From Apostichopus japonicus (taxonomy: Eukaryota; Echinodermata; Holothuroidea; Aspidochirotida; Stichopodidae): a stretch of 64,000 nt of DNA. A program made the position numbers and the translations under genes. Shown in pieces: positions 33,201 to 47,478 of the stretch (positions within the stretch are counted from its first letter, which is position 1; every line of letters starts with the position of its first letter). Location: positions 19,647,501-19,711,500 of the forward strand of contig NC_092569.1 in NCBI RefSeq assembly GCF_037975245.1, read 5' to 3'. The notes under the pieces were generated by a model that worked only from the letters and a program-made list of their open reading frames with translations, did not search any database and was not told the DNA's origin.

Positions 33201-36200
33201 GACAATAACCTAAATATGCTTTGGAATGCACCATTTGACGTATTAAAGTTAAGGGGAGGACCCCTAGAGCTACCTATACTTGGGAGTCGACCTCATGAAC
33301 ATAGCCATCCTTTTTCCAAATATTGCTGGATCCGCACCTATACATGACCTTAATTCCTGTTTGATACAAGTTTCCTGTCACCCTTCCAACCCCACTCGTG
33401 CGCAATTTACGAGTACTTTAATCAACCATTATCCCTTATGATTTAGGGTGATTGTAGGTCAAACTGTTCTAACGGGTAAAGCTCGGAAAAACAACTTGAG
33501 CATCTGTTTTCATCTGCATTTTTCACTCCTGGTTTTTTACCCTGCCTTAAAATGAATATGATACTTTAGTTTCATTGATTGAGATGGAATATGTAGTTGA
33601 GGATTTTGTCAACGACAAACATCGTTCTTTTGGTGAACCTAGTCTGGAAGAGGTGCTCACTTACCCCACAGGTAGCAACCCCCCCCCCCTTCATACAACC
33701 ATCATACAGCGATTGGTTCTCACTCTACATAACAGAGCTCATACTATAGCACAGCATTCTCCAAAACTTGACAATCGGTTGAGGTACTCTGCAAAAGAGT
33801 TGCATAGCTTCTTAGATAAACAAAATTTTTTGGATAAAATTGGCACAAAAAAGAAGAAAAGTAGATTAAGAACAAAATGGAGGATTGGAAATCTGTCTAT
33901 AATTATTATCACTTTGATGATCAACTACAACAAAACTATAAGACAATTGTTCTTCCATTCTTGTTTAACTAAGGAAGTTGCAAGAATTTATCTCATTTGC
34001 CTGTAGTTAATTTCTATAGGTATCAAATCTGCCAGTCCAAATTAAGATGATATTCGTGGTTTATACCGCTATATAAGTGTTACAACATATGAGCTTGCAA
34101 TTATTTGAAGTGTACATGGGTTATCATACTAGATTCACTGTAAGCAAATCTTACAGGAAGGACTTGGTAAGCTGAGGGTATATTACTTCATGGAATAATC
34201 AATCGCACCGAAAGTGTGCAACAGAGGGGCGGGGGGGGGGGAGGCATGTATGCTCATGGGAATGTTCTCAGTTAATATATTTGCATTTGATAGGAAAAGC
34301 AGGGAGACTAGCAGCTCCCTGGTAGAAGTTTGAAACAAAAACCAACACCGTCAGTTTCACCAGTCCCTCTAGTCATGCATCGACTGTCAAGTATCCCTTT
34401 TTGGTGTTATTCAAAATTTGACTTCATGATGAGAAAATTGTAATTGGTAATTTTTGCCTTTGATCTCTTGATTTCTGTGATGACTGGTATTAAAAACAAC
34501 ACAGTATGCATTCCTTTGTTTTGTTTTTTATTTCATTTTTATTTGTCATTGTTAAGAAAACAAATGACATTGTGAAATATCGTAACTTCTTATAACATGT
34601 GATGATGAGGGGTTATTAAAGAAATTCACAAATTATATATGTTTAATATAATATCAGTCGCTTCTCCAAAACAGCTAAATAGATAAACTAATACCCGAGC
34701 CCCCCCGCCCCCCGTTCCCTCCAACAATCAACCCTATCCCCAATTATTATTATTACATGCCACCTGTTATGTGCCTAACAGTTCTATGTTGAAACTGCTA
34801 TGAAACAAGCCTCTAAGTAAAAAAAAAAATTTTGTATGAAATGTAAACCACCAAAATCATTTCTGAAAAATAGATCAATATGTAATTTAATTCTGAGTGT
34901 AACACAATGCTATTGTAAGTTATGTAAAATCACAGAGTGGAACATTCACACTTTTTCTAGCAGGTACTGATGACAATCTGAACATTTGATATGGTAATAT
35001 ATGGAAATATTTCATATGCAAGAGATATAGAAATATATTAGCTAAGAGTTAAACTTTTGTCATCACTAATTGTCATTCTAGAAACCTCTTCTAACAAATA
35101 CTGGACACCAAAAACTTACCTTTGAAACATTGCACCAATTGGAACGATGCATCATTGAGTTACTAAAACCACAAGGTTAGTACCTTCTAAATGCTAGCTA
35201 ATTACCTTTCATAACCACTGTATCCTATCCATTTCACCCCAGTGTCAATTAAGTTTACTGGTGCAATGTACCCTCCCAAAGCCTGATACTACCTCCTGCA
35301 AAAGCCCTCTCCCCTGCCATCCCACCGCTATATTAAATTTTTGCAGGCACAACCAGAAAATAAAACATAAATAGAGACATCTCCAAATTGACCAGTTATA
35401 ATGTAATAGTAGTTGAAACAACAAATACTAATTTATGGTATAGACAATATTAATAAAGAAAAGAATCAGAAATAGAAGACACACATTGCACGTTGAGTTA
35501 ATAATGAAGATTGAAGGTGAGCAAAACTACCTTGCAAATGGATTGTACTCGTAGCAAGCACTCGGTCCACACAGGATACTACAGATATGTATCGTTACAT
35601 TTTTAAGTTAGACATTAGGAAAATCTCTTTGCAACCTACGGGGATCTCCTTCTACTCTAACATCAGTATGCAATCTTTAAAGAATTTTTAAACAAAAACA
35701 TATTTCCTGTGACAAAAAAAGAAAGAAATAACATCATATTCAAGGTTTCATTGGTGGCATCAATGGACCTTGTTTGATTTTCAAAATAGGCCTACTGACT
35801 CCACTTGGCCAAACATTTGCTATTTGCTTTCTTTATTGGTGCAAGTAAATGGACAGTTGGTTAATACCACGCCACTTTCTACTTTGCTGATGACCAACTC
35901 GAAAAGATAATGTGGTTATTTCTAGACCACTAAGAAGGGCCTAAAGAAACTTCGGAATAGATAAAAGACTATTTTTTAGTCAAATCACATGTATGCTGAA
36001 CTGTCCTTCACATAAATATGGAGGATGTTTTTTACATCAAACCTATTTCTAGACAATGAAAGCTTTCAAGTTTGGATCAAGGGACCGATACTTTAGAGCT
36101 GGTCTTCTGTCTAAGATACAGAATCTTATCTGGTGAATCAGTACTGTGGAGTACAGCGCCGAAGATAAGGAGGGTGTGCTGTGTATCGAGCGGGGAGTTC

Positions 36201-36917
36201 CCCAGTAAAAGGTGATCGGAGCTTTTCCAGGAAAAATAGAATGTTGGCCCCTGTTTGTCTCCTTCCTCCCCCCCCCCAACTTCCCCCATGCCCATTCTGC
36301 ACTGTAGAATTAAAGGAAGGCATTTTGAGGTTCTCTCAGTGTTTGGTTATAATATGTTTCAGTTCTGACCATAATACCCATGTTTAGAACACCTTATTAT
36401 TCAAACACAAATATGTTGTCAAACTTAAAAATCCGATGACAAACAACTAAGTTCAACATGATGCTTGTCATGTGAATTACAGGCTATATAAAATTATTCA
36501 AAGATCTGGGAGGGCTTTATCTGTGTGATGCATGAATCATGAATGAACTTTATGTCTGTAGTTCTAAACAAACACAACTTTGGTTCAAGCTGCTTTCTCT
36601 ATGAATGGGAGGCACAAGCAGGTAAAACTTGAAATTATTTTGGAGCTCTTCAAACATCTGGGCATATTTCCAGGATCAGAAACATAAAATCCCGGGGACA
36701 TTTCCGATGACACCTCTAATCCGGGGACGGCAAAATGAAATCTGAGGACTGTCCCCGGAAACCGGGAACATGTGGTCAACTTGACCACAGATCCCAGAAT
36801 AGCTCATAGATCGAAGACTGTGACACGGCCATTGAAAATAGTTTGTAACAAACATGACCCAAGAATAATCATGGAATTGTTGTTGAATGAAACTCCTTTT
36901 CAAGAACCAGACTGTCT
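30239..36917. other. Spacer between convergent PEX13 and TRAPPC12
   Basis: No gene is supported. The stretch has poly-G/poly-C runs (near 32405, 32939, 33162, 34230, 36270). It also has a segment near 30854-30890 (GAGCGCTCTACAAAAGATCAC, AGTGCTTTACA) of the kind found at the ends of many marine-invertebrate interspersed repeats. The frame at 33575-34006 crosses a poly-C tract and matches nothing I know. The 3' UTRs of both flanking genes must end in this interval. Confidence 0.5.
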
Positions 36918-39900
36918 TCATGGTAGCTTCAGGCAGCTGACGTTAAAGCCATCTCCCTTGCGCTTGGCTGCCATGCCCAGGAGCTGTTGTTTCTTGTTTG
37001 CGCTCTTAGACGATTCCAGCTCGTACAGGGTGCAGAGGTTAAAGAGGATAGATTCGTCCAGGTACTTGTCAGGCTCGTCATTGACCAGGGATTCCAGCAA
37101 GTTCAACGCACTCTTGAGTTTACCCATGTACAGTAGACAGACTGATATGTTGTTGACAGCCTGTCACAGAAAAGATAAAAAAAAATATATAAAAACAGGA
37201 TTGAGAGGATTTTCAGTCGGTGGTCGAAGGGGCTCTCCAGTATTTTAGAAGAAGGGGCACTGTCCTATCCATCCTACTGTAGCAGAAGCTGAGAGGATTT
37301 ATGTGATTTATGTGACTTATGTGATTATTATATAAGTAGTCATTAATGAGTATCATCAATGTACCCTCACTCCCTTCCCCACATCCAACCATCCTCACAC
37401 CACTGAGCATCACCACTACACATCATGATTACAGTTATTGTCCTTGACAGATGTGATTGTCATTGATATATATCATCAATGCTCCCTCACTCCCTTCCCC
37501 ACATCCAACCATCCTCCGGTCCTCCCACACCACATTCAAAACAAATAATCCTTTCTCAATACAAGACATAACAGGCCTTTTTATTCTTTATTCAGCACTT
37601 TGCACATTTTTCATCTCTAGGGATGAAGTTTTGATGAGATTATTTCAAAAATAGCAGTATTTGAACACTTTGCAACACTGAACAATATTGACATTGTTGT
37701 AAAATAAGAATGATGCTTTTTTTCCATTCACACACAAAAAAGAAGAAGTTAGAAACACTAAAAATACATCCCACCTTAAATGACTAAATGTTTCTTACTT
37801 TCTTGTGGGGTAATCTCCATGATGATTTAAGAAAATAATAATTCCCAAACACTGAAAAAGCATTTTGAAAACTTGGAACCACAATCACTTGCAACCCAGG
37901 AAATTTACTTAAAGTGAAATAATATGTACTTCTTGATAATCCAAAAACTTGACCATTCTATGAAAAAAAGCAAAGGCCAAAAAAAAAAAAAACCCAAAAC
38001 AGAAGGAAATTGAGACTTACTGTGAAATTTCCAGGGTCTAGTTTAATAACCTCACTAAACTGAATGTGGGCATCTGTGTACATATTCTGTGCCATTCTTA
38101 AGAAGCCCCTGAGAGGATGAAGGAAGCAAAAGAAATACAAGACATGGTCAAGGTTATATCATGAAAGGGTGGTTAAACATCTGCTGACAAAGTACTGAAT
38201 TAGTTAAGGTAATATTATGATAATAATAACAATGATAATAATAACAATGATCATAATAACAATGATAATAATAACAATGATCATAATAATGATGATGATA
38301 ATAATAATAATAATGAAATCATAATAATATTAATTATAATAATAATAATATGTCAAAGGTCACTGAAGGAGCTGCCACCGTCTTGCCAGTTGAACTTAAA
38401 GGCTTTTAAATTGAGGCACAAATTAATTTGATACATTGCAGACCACATTAAAGAGAACTGCTATCAGTCTAACATACATATCTGTACCCATCATTTTTTA
38501 TGAGATATATGACTCATTAAATGTATGATACTCATCAACTAAAACATAAGACAGGTTACGACCTCAAATATTAAACATTTTTACAAAGCATATACAAATT
38601 TGGCAATGACAGATGATGTTGAATGTCATCTTAGGATCTTCTTCTGTGTATGTCAAGGTTTAAAAAAAGAGGCATGAACATGTTTTTGGTTTAGTTATTA
38701 GATTTTAGAACACAGTGGTTTAACATTAAGATTTTGGCCTGCACTGACGAGCTGACAACATGAAGTTAGCCGCAGATGGGGCATTCCAGAGATTTAGCAT
38801 ACTTTATCAGCAGAATATTATGAAATCCGGATCGGCTTTATAAACGTAAGTGACACTCCAATTTTTTTTCTGTTTTCTTTGAGTATGACATTTTCAAGGC
38901 TGATATTCTGCCTAAAGTCATCACATTAATCAATCATTCCAGATAATTAAACACAAAGAGCTGTATATATGTTTTGTAAATCCAGAATAAACAGAGAAAA
39001 ACAAGACCAGAAATCTGTGGTCGAGTTTGTTGGAAATATCAACTTCCACTGTTAAAGTTAACTAGTTAATTTCTATGTTTCAAACATACATACTACACTT
39101 GAGGAAAGATGTTGCATCATATGTTAAAGCTTCTTGATGTTATCATAAAACAAAAATCACCTTTGATCTCTAAAATACCATTCAAAATATCTCCTTAGGC
39201 GACCTTAAGCTTTATTTCTTTAGTTGTTTAAGATAAAAACCTTCATTTAACTCACTTGTTTATCAGAACTTGAATTTTAGCTGATTGGTCGTCTGCCTCC
39301 GACATTTTCTCGATGCCAGTGAAAGTCTCTTGAGCTGATTTTAAATCACCGAGCTGCAGACAACAGAAGAATTGAGCTTCAAATTTTAAATTCAAACATT
39401 GAACAGCTACATAATTAGCTATTAGTTGGGCTACCCCCTAACGATTAACTCAATTAACTATTTGGATTATTTAACCTTTTTGTTTTGAGAGAGAGAGATA
39501 AAGCTATATAATAATAATAATCATAAAAAAAAGGCTTATAAGCAAGTTAAACAAAAGTTTAACCTGGTCGAGATTCTGGCTGAAATCAGAACCACTGACA
39601 AATAAATAGTGTTTTATTGCCTCCTCAAAGTAGCAGCATTTTGAAGAGGAAAAAAAGACCAGCAACTGAAGGGTTTTGTTAATATTGGAATAGGAAATGG
39701 ATCAAAACTGGATGAGCATGTTACCATGGCAGCTGAACTAAACCATTGCAGGCCACTGCATAAATTAACTTCATCTTTTGACAGAAAAAATTTAAAAAAA
39801 CAAAGAAGAAGAAGAAAAAAGCAAGTGACTTTGTTAATATCACCGACAACAAGACAGGGTACCTCACCTGTAAATATATTCTTCCCACCAAAGATTCTAT

Positions 39901-42900
39901 TTGACACCAGTTGAGTGAGTCAGTCTTGCTAAGAGATTGAAATACTTTTATGGATTGGTAATAGTCCTGGTACAAGAAATAGGAGGAAGATGGTTTGATC
40001 AGGTTAGAATACTGATAAAGTTTGATATGCTTTGAGTTGTGAAAATGCACTGCAGAAGAATGGCACCCGATTGCCATAGGACATTACAGATTAAGATAAA
40101 GATACTGACAGAGTTTGATATGCTTCAGTTGTGAAAATGCACTGCGGAAGAATGCCGTCTGATTAACATAGGATATTACAGATTGAGATAAAGATACTGA
40201 CAGAGTTTGATATGCTTGAGTTGTGAAAATGCACTGCAGAAGAATGGCACCCGATTGACATAGGATATGACAGATTGAGATAAAATTGACCCAATCAGGG
40301 CTCATAAACAGCAATATTTGAAAAAAAAAAAAAAAAAAAAGAATTTTCGTCCCGGCCATCACACACAATTGGAAGCTGCATTATTCTTCCCTGACTCATG
40401 ATCATAACAGCAATATCATATAATTTTTGATTTATAATATTTTGCCCTCTGTAGGCCTGCAGTACGTAAAGACATAACTAATTATGAATATAAATATCTT
40501 CTCTAAACTGCTTAATCTATGCAAGATTTGTTTTGCCCTTCCTCCAGTTTATTTCAATTCCATGCATTTTTCAAACTATTAACAAATGTTACGAGATTGA
40601 TCACTTACTCTTAAATGAAATGAAAAGGTCAACAGAGATTTGAGGTACAGATACTGACAGAGTTAACAGCATTAACATCACAACTTGAAAATATTCTTAA
40701 AGTTCAAAATGGATTTAGTTTACAATTTTAACAGGGACAGAACTGAACCTACTATGGTCACAAAGATGCAATAATCATTATTATGCCACGTTGGTTCACA
40801 AAACAGAACATAAACTAAGAGGGAAGAACACAGTTAACAAATAAACAACCTCAAAGCTGTGCAACATGATAGAATATGGTCCGTATGGATTAGGTGGTAC
40901 AAAAAGATATAGTCAGAGAAAAAAAGCCAGGCTTTCTTACATTTATTTCAGGGTAAAAATATTTCCTAATAATTTCTTATTTTATATAAATGCATAAGAG
41001 GTGGACACAAACTAAAACAAAGCAAATCTAATGACACAAGAGACAGAAAAGTTCTGTGCTTAACGAACCTTCATAGCTAGGAGGCAGTTCCCGATAGAAT
41101 ACTGAACTCTGTTGACTCTGTTCTTCCACAAGATGAGAGAAGCTTAAAGAAAAGCGACCAAAACGGAATTAACATGTTAGTCTCCCTAGGGCAATGAATT
41201 GTGGGTAATAAAGCTTGTACCTTCAGTCAACTACTACAAATTTGGTAACAAAAACAACAAATAAGTCTTTTTCACTTTTCAAATGATTTACAGATCTGAT
41301 AATTATAATCATGGCAACTGCCTGGGAGACATTCAAGTTTGCTGCAAATTTAAGAAATAGGAAAAACCCCCCTCCCCAAAACATGCAATACTTTCCTGTT
41401 GTAATAAAAATCACTTCATAACAATCGCTAGTTTGTTGAATTGCTCTCAAAAATGCTTAATGTCAATGTAAATGACTGTGGTAACAGTATTTGTCACACA
41501 TGTGTGAACCTTTCTAGCATCCTATTTAAAAAAGCAGACTATTAAATACGCTGCCCAGACGTACCCGATTTATGGCTACAGTCCCAGAATTCATTTACCA
41601 TCCCTGGATTTCATGTACTGTCCCCAGATTGTTAAAAGCGTCCTCTGAACTATCCCCCCCAACAACATATTTACATTTTTTCTTTTTTGGCCAAGAAACT
41701 GGTAGAATGTAAGCAATGGTTTTTTACAAAGTTACTGAAGTAAACTTAAGGACATTCACACTCATGGATAAAGGCAACACAGATCACTAAATAATTCACA
41801 ATATGTAGTACTTCATATCCTTGCATATTTTGTGCATATTAATGATGAAAAATACAATTTATTTCTAATTTTCCTCTTTTGGCCATGGATTCTTCTTTTG
41901 GACAAAATACTTGATTCAGGAGGAGGTCATAAAAAAAACTTGGGTTATGTGGACAATCAATTATCAAGAGACATTTTGAGGACATCTCCATGTTTGGCAG
42001 TGTTACACTAAACACCACCAAACACTTTAGATGTCCTCCAGCTTTCGCCTCTCCCTTTATATGTAAACTGTAGATATTATCCTACATGATGTCAACATGA
42101 GGGGCCCATAATTTAATGTTTTGTCCCCAGATTCACTGAAAAGAGAAAGCAAGTCATTGTACAATGCAGGACATCATCTCTTGTATGTAAAGTCAACTTG
42201 GGTAAGTACTGAGTGATGTCTTAGTGAGATGCAACAAGGCATGTTATCACTGTCAGCATCTACCTTACTTCGCACAGAATCTCACAAGCCACTCATTCAA
42301 TTCTTTAACTTGTGCGGATTTTAGGAAATGTTTTCCGTGCCTCAAGGGTGATTCGAGACCTTTACAACGATAAGCCATCCATTCTGTGAAATCTGATCAG
42401 TAAATGGATGAAATCACAAAGTTCAAGGACAGAATTAACTAAAATGCAGTGCAAAACCACTGATATCATCATCACCCATTGTCCTTTAAATAGAAAATGA
42501 TTTTAAACTATTAGCATTGTGAAGTCACTGTATACCATCCCTACCTTCAGTAATCAGATTTTGTAGCCACGTTTCTTAAAAGCAGACAAATTTCTGTTTC
42601 AAACCTTTAATATATTCTTCGGAGACCCCTGATTTCTCTCCATATTCGTCCAAACCTTGAGATAAATTTGAGACAATCTGAAAGTGAAAAAAGAAACAGA
42701 AGTATAATATACTTTAAGGCTAAATAATCCTTAATGAAAACATCTTCAAAACATCTTAAACAACAAAAATGGTGACATCTTTCAAGTCAGTTCTAGGATC
42801 TTTGACTTATTTGTCACACTTCCTTACTTTGAGTTTCATAAAACACAATGTACAAGAAGAATTATAATATATGCCAATCCCATAGCTTAAATTATCATGA

Positions 42901-45900
42901 TAACTAATCAAGAACATTGCAAGCATAGGGCGTCAGGCAGGGGGGTAGGAGCCGGGGGGGGGGCACATGCCCCAACTTTTTTCCAAAATAGCAAATGTGC
43001 CCTTCTGGCAAATAAAATGTGTCCGGTTGATGAACTGTCTCTTGGATATCTTAAGCCTTTGTTAATTTTATTTTAATTATTTATTTATTCTTAGTCTGTA
43101 CATGATATTTTTAAAATGGCATCCCATATCTTTTTGCAGCACGGTTAACAATAAACAATCTCAATAAATAGTATTTATAACATACTAACACATCATATAT
43201 ATTTAAGTGATATGGCCGGTGTGAATCAGTTTATAGCATAACGAGTGGTGGTAGTGGAATGAGAAAGTGCCCCTCTGAAGCTGTGCCCCCCCCCCACTTT
43301 TTGGAAGCTTCTTACCCCCCTGGTGTCAGGGAGGCACACAGTGCTGTGAGTCATGAGCAACACCGTACGTGAGTATCAAAGCCAACTGTTACAGAGATTA
43401 TGAGAGATACCGATCACTAAATGAAACTTTACCTTCTGACAGGTAGCTAGCAAAGCATACAGACGGGTCATACTCTGTTGATGCTGGCTGACAAATTGTG
43501 GTATTTCAGCGACAAGGACTCGGAAACTGAACGGAACCATAGACCCTGCAGGGATAAAAGAGTTAATGGCACATGAAATTGTCAAGATTATTCACTTTCC
43601 ATTGTATTTTAAAGTCAGTAACTTGGCATGAAAAGTATTTGAGTAAAACATAAGCATGAGAAAAGAAAAATTTGTTGTGGCAATATGACAAATTGATTCC
43701 TTTGGAACCCTCCGTAAACAAGATATAAAGTTGAGGGGCCTACCACATTCCCTGGGGTAAGGAATGGTTGGAGTGAGGGTAGTATTAATGTGTACAGAAG
43801 TGGTGTCAAGGGGGCAGAATTCTACACTGAACAGAGAATAATGTATCTGGAATCACATGACAAGATACTACTCAAATCTGTTCCACAAAAGGCATCCTTT
43901 TTTCATTCTCCCTCCCTCATCATCCCCCATGATTAGACTCTGATACAAGAATGCTTTTTAAACTTTGAAAGCATATATGAAAGAGGGAGGTCTGCAAAGG
44001 GGGGGGGGGAAGGGGCAGTTTGTTGGGGAATGTATGAATGTATGTTTGTATGTGTGTTTGCGTGTATGTATGTATGTATGTGTGTATTTTAGATCCTCCT
44101 GTAAGCAGGAACTCGCAAAAGAAGCCATCATTGGCTTTCAAAGCCGCAAGCTGACGGAAGTCAGTCTCTTAGATTCATGTTTAACGAGCATGATTATGAA
44201 TTGTCAATTGTAAACAACTCTGTAACTGGACGACATACATTAATCTTGGAGTGACTCGAACTCGGGACCTTATGATTGAAAGGCACCGGCGTTAACCGCT
44301 GAGCTAACACTCCTATGAGTAGGATGGAGCATAGAAAAACTTACCCTTCCTGCCAGGGTAGAGGGCAGGGTAATACTGATAGTACAAGTCAGGTTTATCA
44401 AAGTCCCGGAAAGGTTGGCTCTCTAGTTCTGCAGTACTGAACTGTCTCAGCTTCACCAGCAATGCCAGTCTCGTGAACCAGATCTGCAAAGAATGGAAAG
44501 GGGAAGGTGAGGCAATATTGATTGACAAGTCTTTAAATGAATAATACCCTGAAAGTGTGGTGTGCTGGTAGAGCATCAGCTCTTACAATGCTAGGGGTCA
44601 CAGGCGGTCCAAACAACTTTAGGCATCATCTTACCAATCAGAATCAAATAGTATGTCTGTCACTGAAGGTATATTACAACTTGTTGATATCTGGAGGGTA
44701 AAAAATCCTCTTTCTAAAGTCTACATTTGGAGTTATGAAATTTCTCATTTTCAGTTGCAAAAGAACATTGCAGATCTCCCAGCAGCTCTTCAACGTAAAA
44801 AAGGTTTTTGTAAAGGTTGTAAATGAAGAAATAAAGGACTTTAAAGGTCCAAATTGAAGTTAATTTGTAACATACTTACCATCTATGCCCATTTGACATG
44901 ATCATCTTTGGCCCTTATTAAAACACCTGACTTACATTAACTGTTGTTTGTGAGTCTGTTTTGTATCACTGCATGAATCATGCCTGGCTGTCCACAAAAA
45001 CTGAATACCCAATGGTTAGCATGACTGAATAAAATATTTCTTCTCTAAACTAAGTCTTTAAAACATTTTTTTTAAACTTAAAACAAAAATAAAGGTTTTT
45101 AAAGGTTTTAAGCAGTATTTTGAAAAATTAAAAGCTGTTTTTGAAAATAAAGAGCTGTTTTTGAAATAAAGGTTTTTAAAGGTTTTAAAGATTTTCGCTG
45201 GGAGGTCTGAAATTGTGGCTATAAACCTTACATTAAAACTGCTGCTGGTTTCTTAGTTATGATTCTTTCAGCTTCTTAACAACTTGACGATTCTTTTGAC
45301 TTCAAGTTTTAACCTACCTGTATTGATTCAGCAGTGTTCTGAGAAGGCATACCAGATTGACCTTTGCCCTGACCTACAGAGGTCAGCAACAACCCTGTCA
45401 ACTGCACGGCTGAACGTAGGCAGCCATCATTCTAAAAGAAGACACAGGAGATAATCAGTATATATGAGACACCATAATCAGGATTGATTAATCAGGATTG
45501 ATTAATTGATTAATCACCATTGTCCTGTCATTTGCAACAGACTACGACTTCTCAATATTTGACAGGCTTTTGGGATGTTCAGTATTTCTCTGTTTTAGGA
45601 TATGCGAACTGACACAGTATCTGTATTGCAGTACGCATCACTTCATGTGACCATTTCATCGTTTCAAACACTCGAGCAAGAGGGATGGCAAGATATTAGC
45701 TTGCTATAAAATGCTGCAGTGTAACCAGGCCTTTATAATAACTAACACAGCTGACGTTAATGTACAGGTATGTACATTTTGATATGTTGGTGGGCCAGGG
45801 TGTTTCGAAAGAGGTCACCAGTGAGACATGTATTGGTAGATAAAAAATTAGTAAAGTAGTGATGCATTAAAAGAAAATTTAGTTACAAATAGCCTTGTAT

Positions 45901-47449
45901 ATAAAGTAAACTCTCATTATGTGTCTTGATTTTAGCAAAAAAACAAATATGCTAAATTTCAGAAGAGCGCCAATCCTCCCTTCAAGACATGAATGAGTCT
46001 ATGCACACTGTGAATTGGACTCCTCTAGTTTCTAATTGCTGGCTGAAGCCTTTCTACTGCATAGGCACATGGTAACTGAACCAGAACATGAAACACCAAT
46101 AGCAATCACTAACTTATAGAGTTCATAGCTCCTTGATGCTACAGTAGTTTTTTTATGAAACCAAATCATTTTCCATTCCTCAGAGTTGAATTGATCATGC
46201 ACTGGTGTGATAGAAGACTTGAAATCAGTTGAGGCTCTTACCAATAATCTTTTCAGTCCATCCAAATCCCTGGTGACCTGATCCAGAGTCAGTCTTTTTC
46301 TCTTGGTCACATCATCTTCAATATGGTACTTGTAGAGGAGCTCTTTCAGGGTGTCCACCTGGTCAGGGAAACAGTAAAGTAATGAAAGGCTTTAACTCCA
46401 GGTACTTAAATTAAGCCAGTAGATTAATATCTTTTGTTCTTTTAACACAAAAAAGTCTAACAACAAATCACCTACTTGGCTTAGTTTTGTTTACAGACTG
46501 GAAACTATTGATCTTGTCACCAGATTTCCCAAACACAACATGAAGTAAACATACATAGAAAAAGATATGAGGAGACGATGAACTTGGTACTGTAAGTAAA
46601 ATGTTCTTTATATCTTTTCCATGTAAAAAAAATTGATTCAGCCTTCTTTTTATAACATTAATTACGTCTCACCTGTGCTTCATCGAAGGAGATGCCTGGC
46701 ATAGTCAAATCAGGTCTACTGGCATAATCTGTCCCCTGCAAATTCACTCTTGACTGAAGTACATTTAGAGTAGATTCACTCGGCAACCACGCATCTTGCC
46801 TCCTGTCTGCTTCACTGTTACTTATGGCTGACAGAAATGGGTCTTCGTCATCCCAGGGAGTGTTCCCTTTGTGGAATGTCGTCACCGAGGGAAGCTTAGG
46901 GACATTCACTGGTCTTCTATCCGGCGTATCTTTTGCAAGTTCATCAACTATCTCTGGTAGAGGAGTGGACCCTTCCAGTAATTCTTCAGTGTTCAAATTG
47001 TTCTTGGCTGTTAGTTTTAGTTCACTGTTATCTATTTCTTGGTCTCCACGATCGCTTGGAGATGTTTTTTCTACAACGCTGTCTGAATCTAAATTGATTT
47101 CCTCTACCTCACTTTGCGTATCAATGATCACATTTGTAAGGTTCTCATCTGTGAATTGGTTCTGCATTTGGCTCTCTTTAGGATCTGTTGCTTTAGTGGG
47201 GTCCGAGGACTCTTTAACAAATTCCTCAGCATCCTTTTCTTCTGTGACCTCACCAGTAGAGTCCTGAACACCAGCAGAAGGTGGGTCAGCACCGATCAAA
47301 TCTATTGTCTCCGTTTGTTGTGATGGCTGGTCGAACAAACTGGTATCAAAAGGTTTAGGTTGAGACAAGTTGTTAAGCTGCCCACTTGAAGTATCAACTT
47401 CTGGAGGAGTGGAATCTATGCTAATGAGAGTTTCTTCTTGTTCTTCCAT
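36918..47449 (-). CDS. TRAPPC12: Trafficking protein particle complex subunit 12 (TTC15)
   Basis: Eleven coding exons on the minus strand join in phase: 47449-46673, 46358-46242, 45431-45318, 44483-44345, 43545-43433, 42677-42605, 41142-41069, 39966-39868, 39353-39256, 38108-38021 and 37160-36918 (644 residues; human 735). Residues 1-215 are acidic and probably disordered, followed by [10 protein letters not shown] and [12 protein letters not shown]. Family blocks follow: [45 protein letters not shown]-like helical region follows to the C-terminus ([33 protein letters not shown], ending SCLKLP). TRAPPC12 is a metazoan-type subunit of TRAPPIII, a Rab1 exchange complex in ER-Golgi traffic and autophagy. 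It also has a reported kinetochore role. The ATG exon starts at an acceptor (GTTTGCAG, before 47478), so a 5' non-coding exon lies upstream. Confidence 0.96.
37353..37525 (+). repeat. Duplicated CT/CCA-rich segment
   Basis: Two nearly identical segments of about 55 bases lie about 116 bp apart in TRAPPC12 intron 10, starting near 37353 and 37469. They contain ATCATCAATG, CCTCACTCCCTTCCCCACAT and CCAACCATCCTC. The DNA between them carries GATTACAGTTATTGTCC. No function is visible. Confidence 0.8.
38208..38352 (+). repeat. ATAATAACA/AAT microsatellite
   Basis: Compound microsatellite in TRAPPC12 intron 9: repeats of ATAATAACAATGAT and variants with TCATAATAAC, grading into AAT triplets. Simple sequence only. 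Confidence 0.9.
40008..40285 (+). repeat. Three-copy tandem repeat (~90 bp) in TRAPPC12 intron 7
   Basis: Three units of about 90-98 bp share ATACTGA(C)A, AGTTTGATATGCTT, GTTGTGAAAATGCACTGC, GAAGAATG and ACATAGGATAT or GCCATAGGACAT. The starts are near 40011, 40104 and 40195. A stray GATACTGACAGAGTT occurs again near 40650. Local duplication; no coding signal. Confidence 0.8.
44091..44313 (-). mobile_element. tRNA-derived SINE, full-length copy B
   Basis: Read on the minus strand, the head (44313-44248) looks like a tRNA. GGAGTG pairs with CACTCC, with an A-box-like TAGCTCAGCGG and a B-box-like GAGTTCGAGTC. The body follows, and the 3' end has GACTTCCGTCAGCTTGCGGC and CCTGCTTACAGGAGGATCT. 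A (TACA/CATA)n microsatellite tail lies at about 44030-44090. It is in TRAPPC12 intron 4 in the same orientation as the gene, only about 32 bases from the donor of the 44345 exon. It is not a functional tRNA gene. Confidence 0.85.
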
Positions 47450-47478
47450 TTTTGTAATCTCAAGAAGAGATGAACAAC

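Noticed and set aside
33575-34006. 143-residue plus-strand frame (MIEMEYVVEDFVND...)
   Set aside because: It crosses a poly-C run, its second half is basic/low-complexity, and no family resemblance or splice context supports it.
44248-44313. tRNA-like sequence on the minus strand (also near 60750-60815)
   Set aside because: It is the head of a repeated SINE with a degenerate anticodon arm, so it is not called as a tRNA gene.
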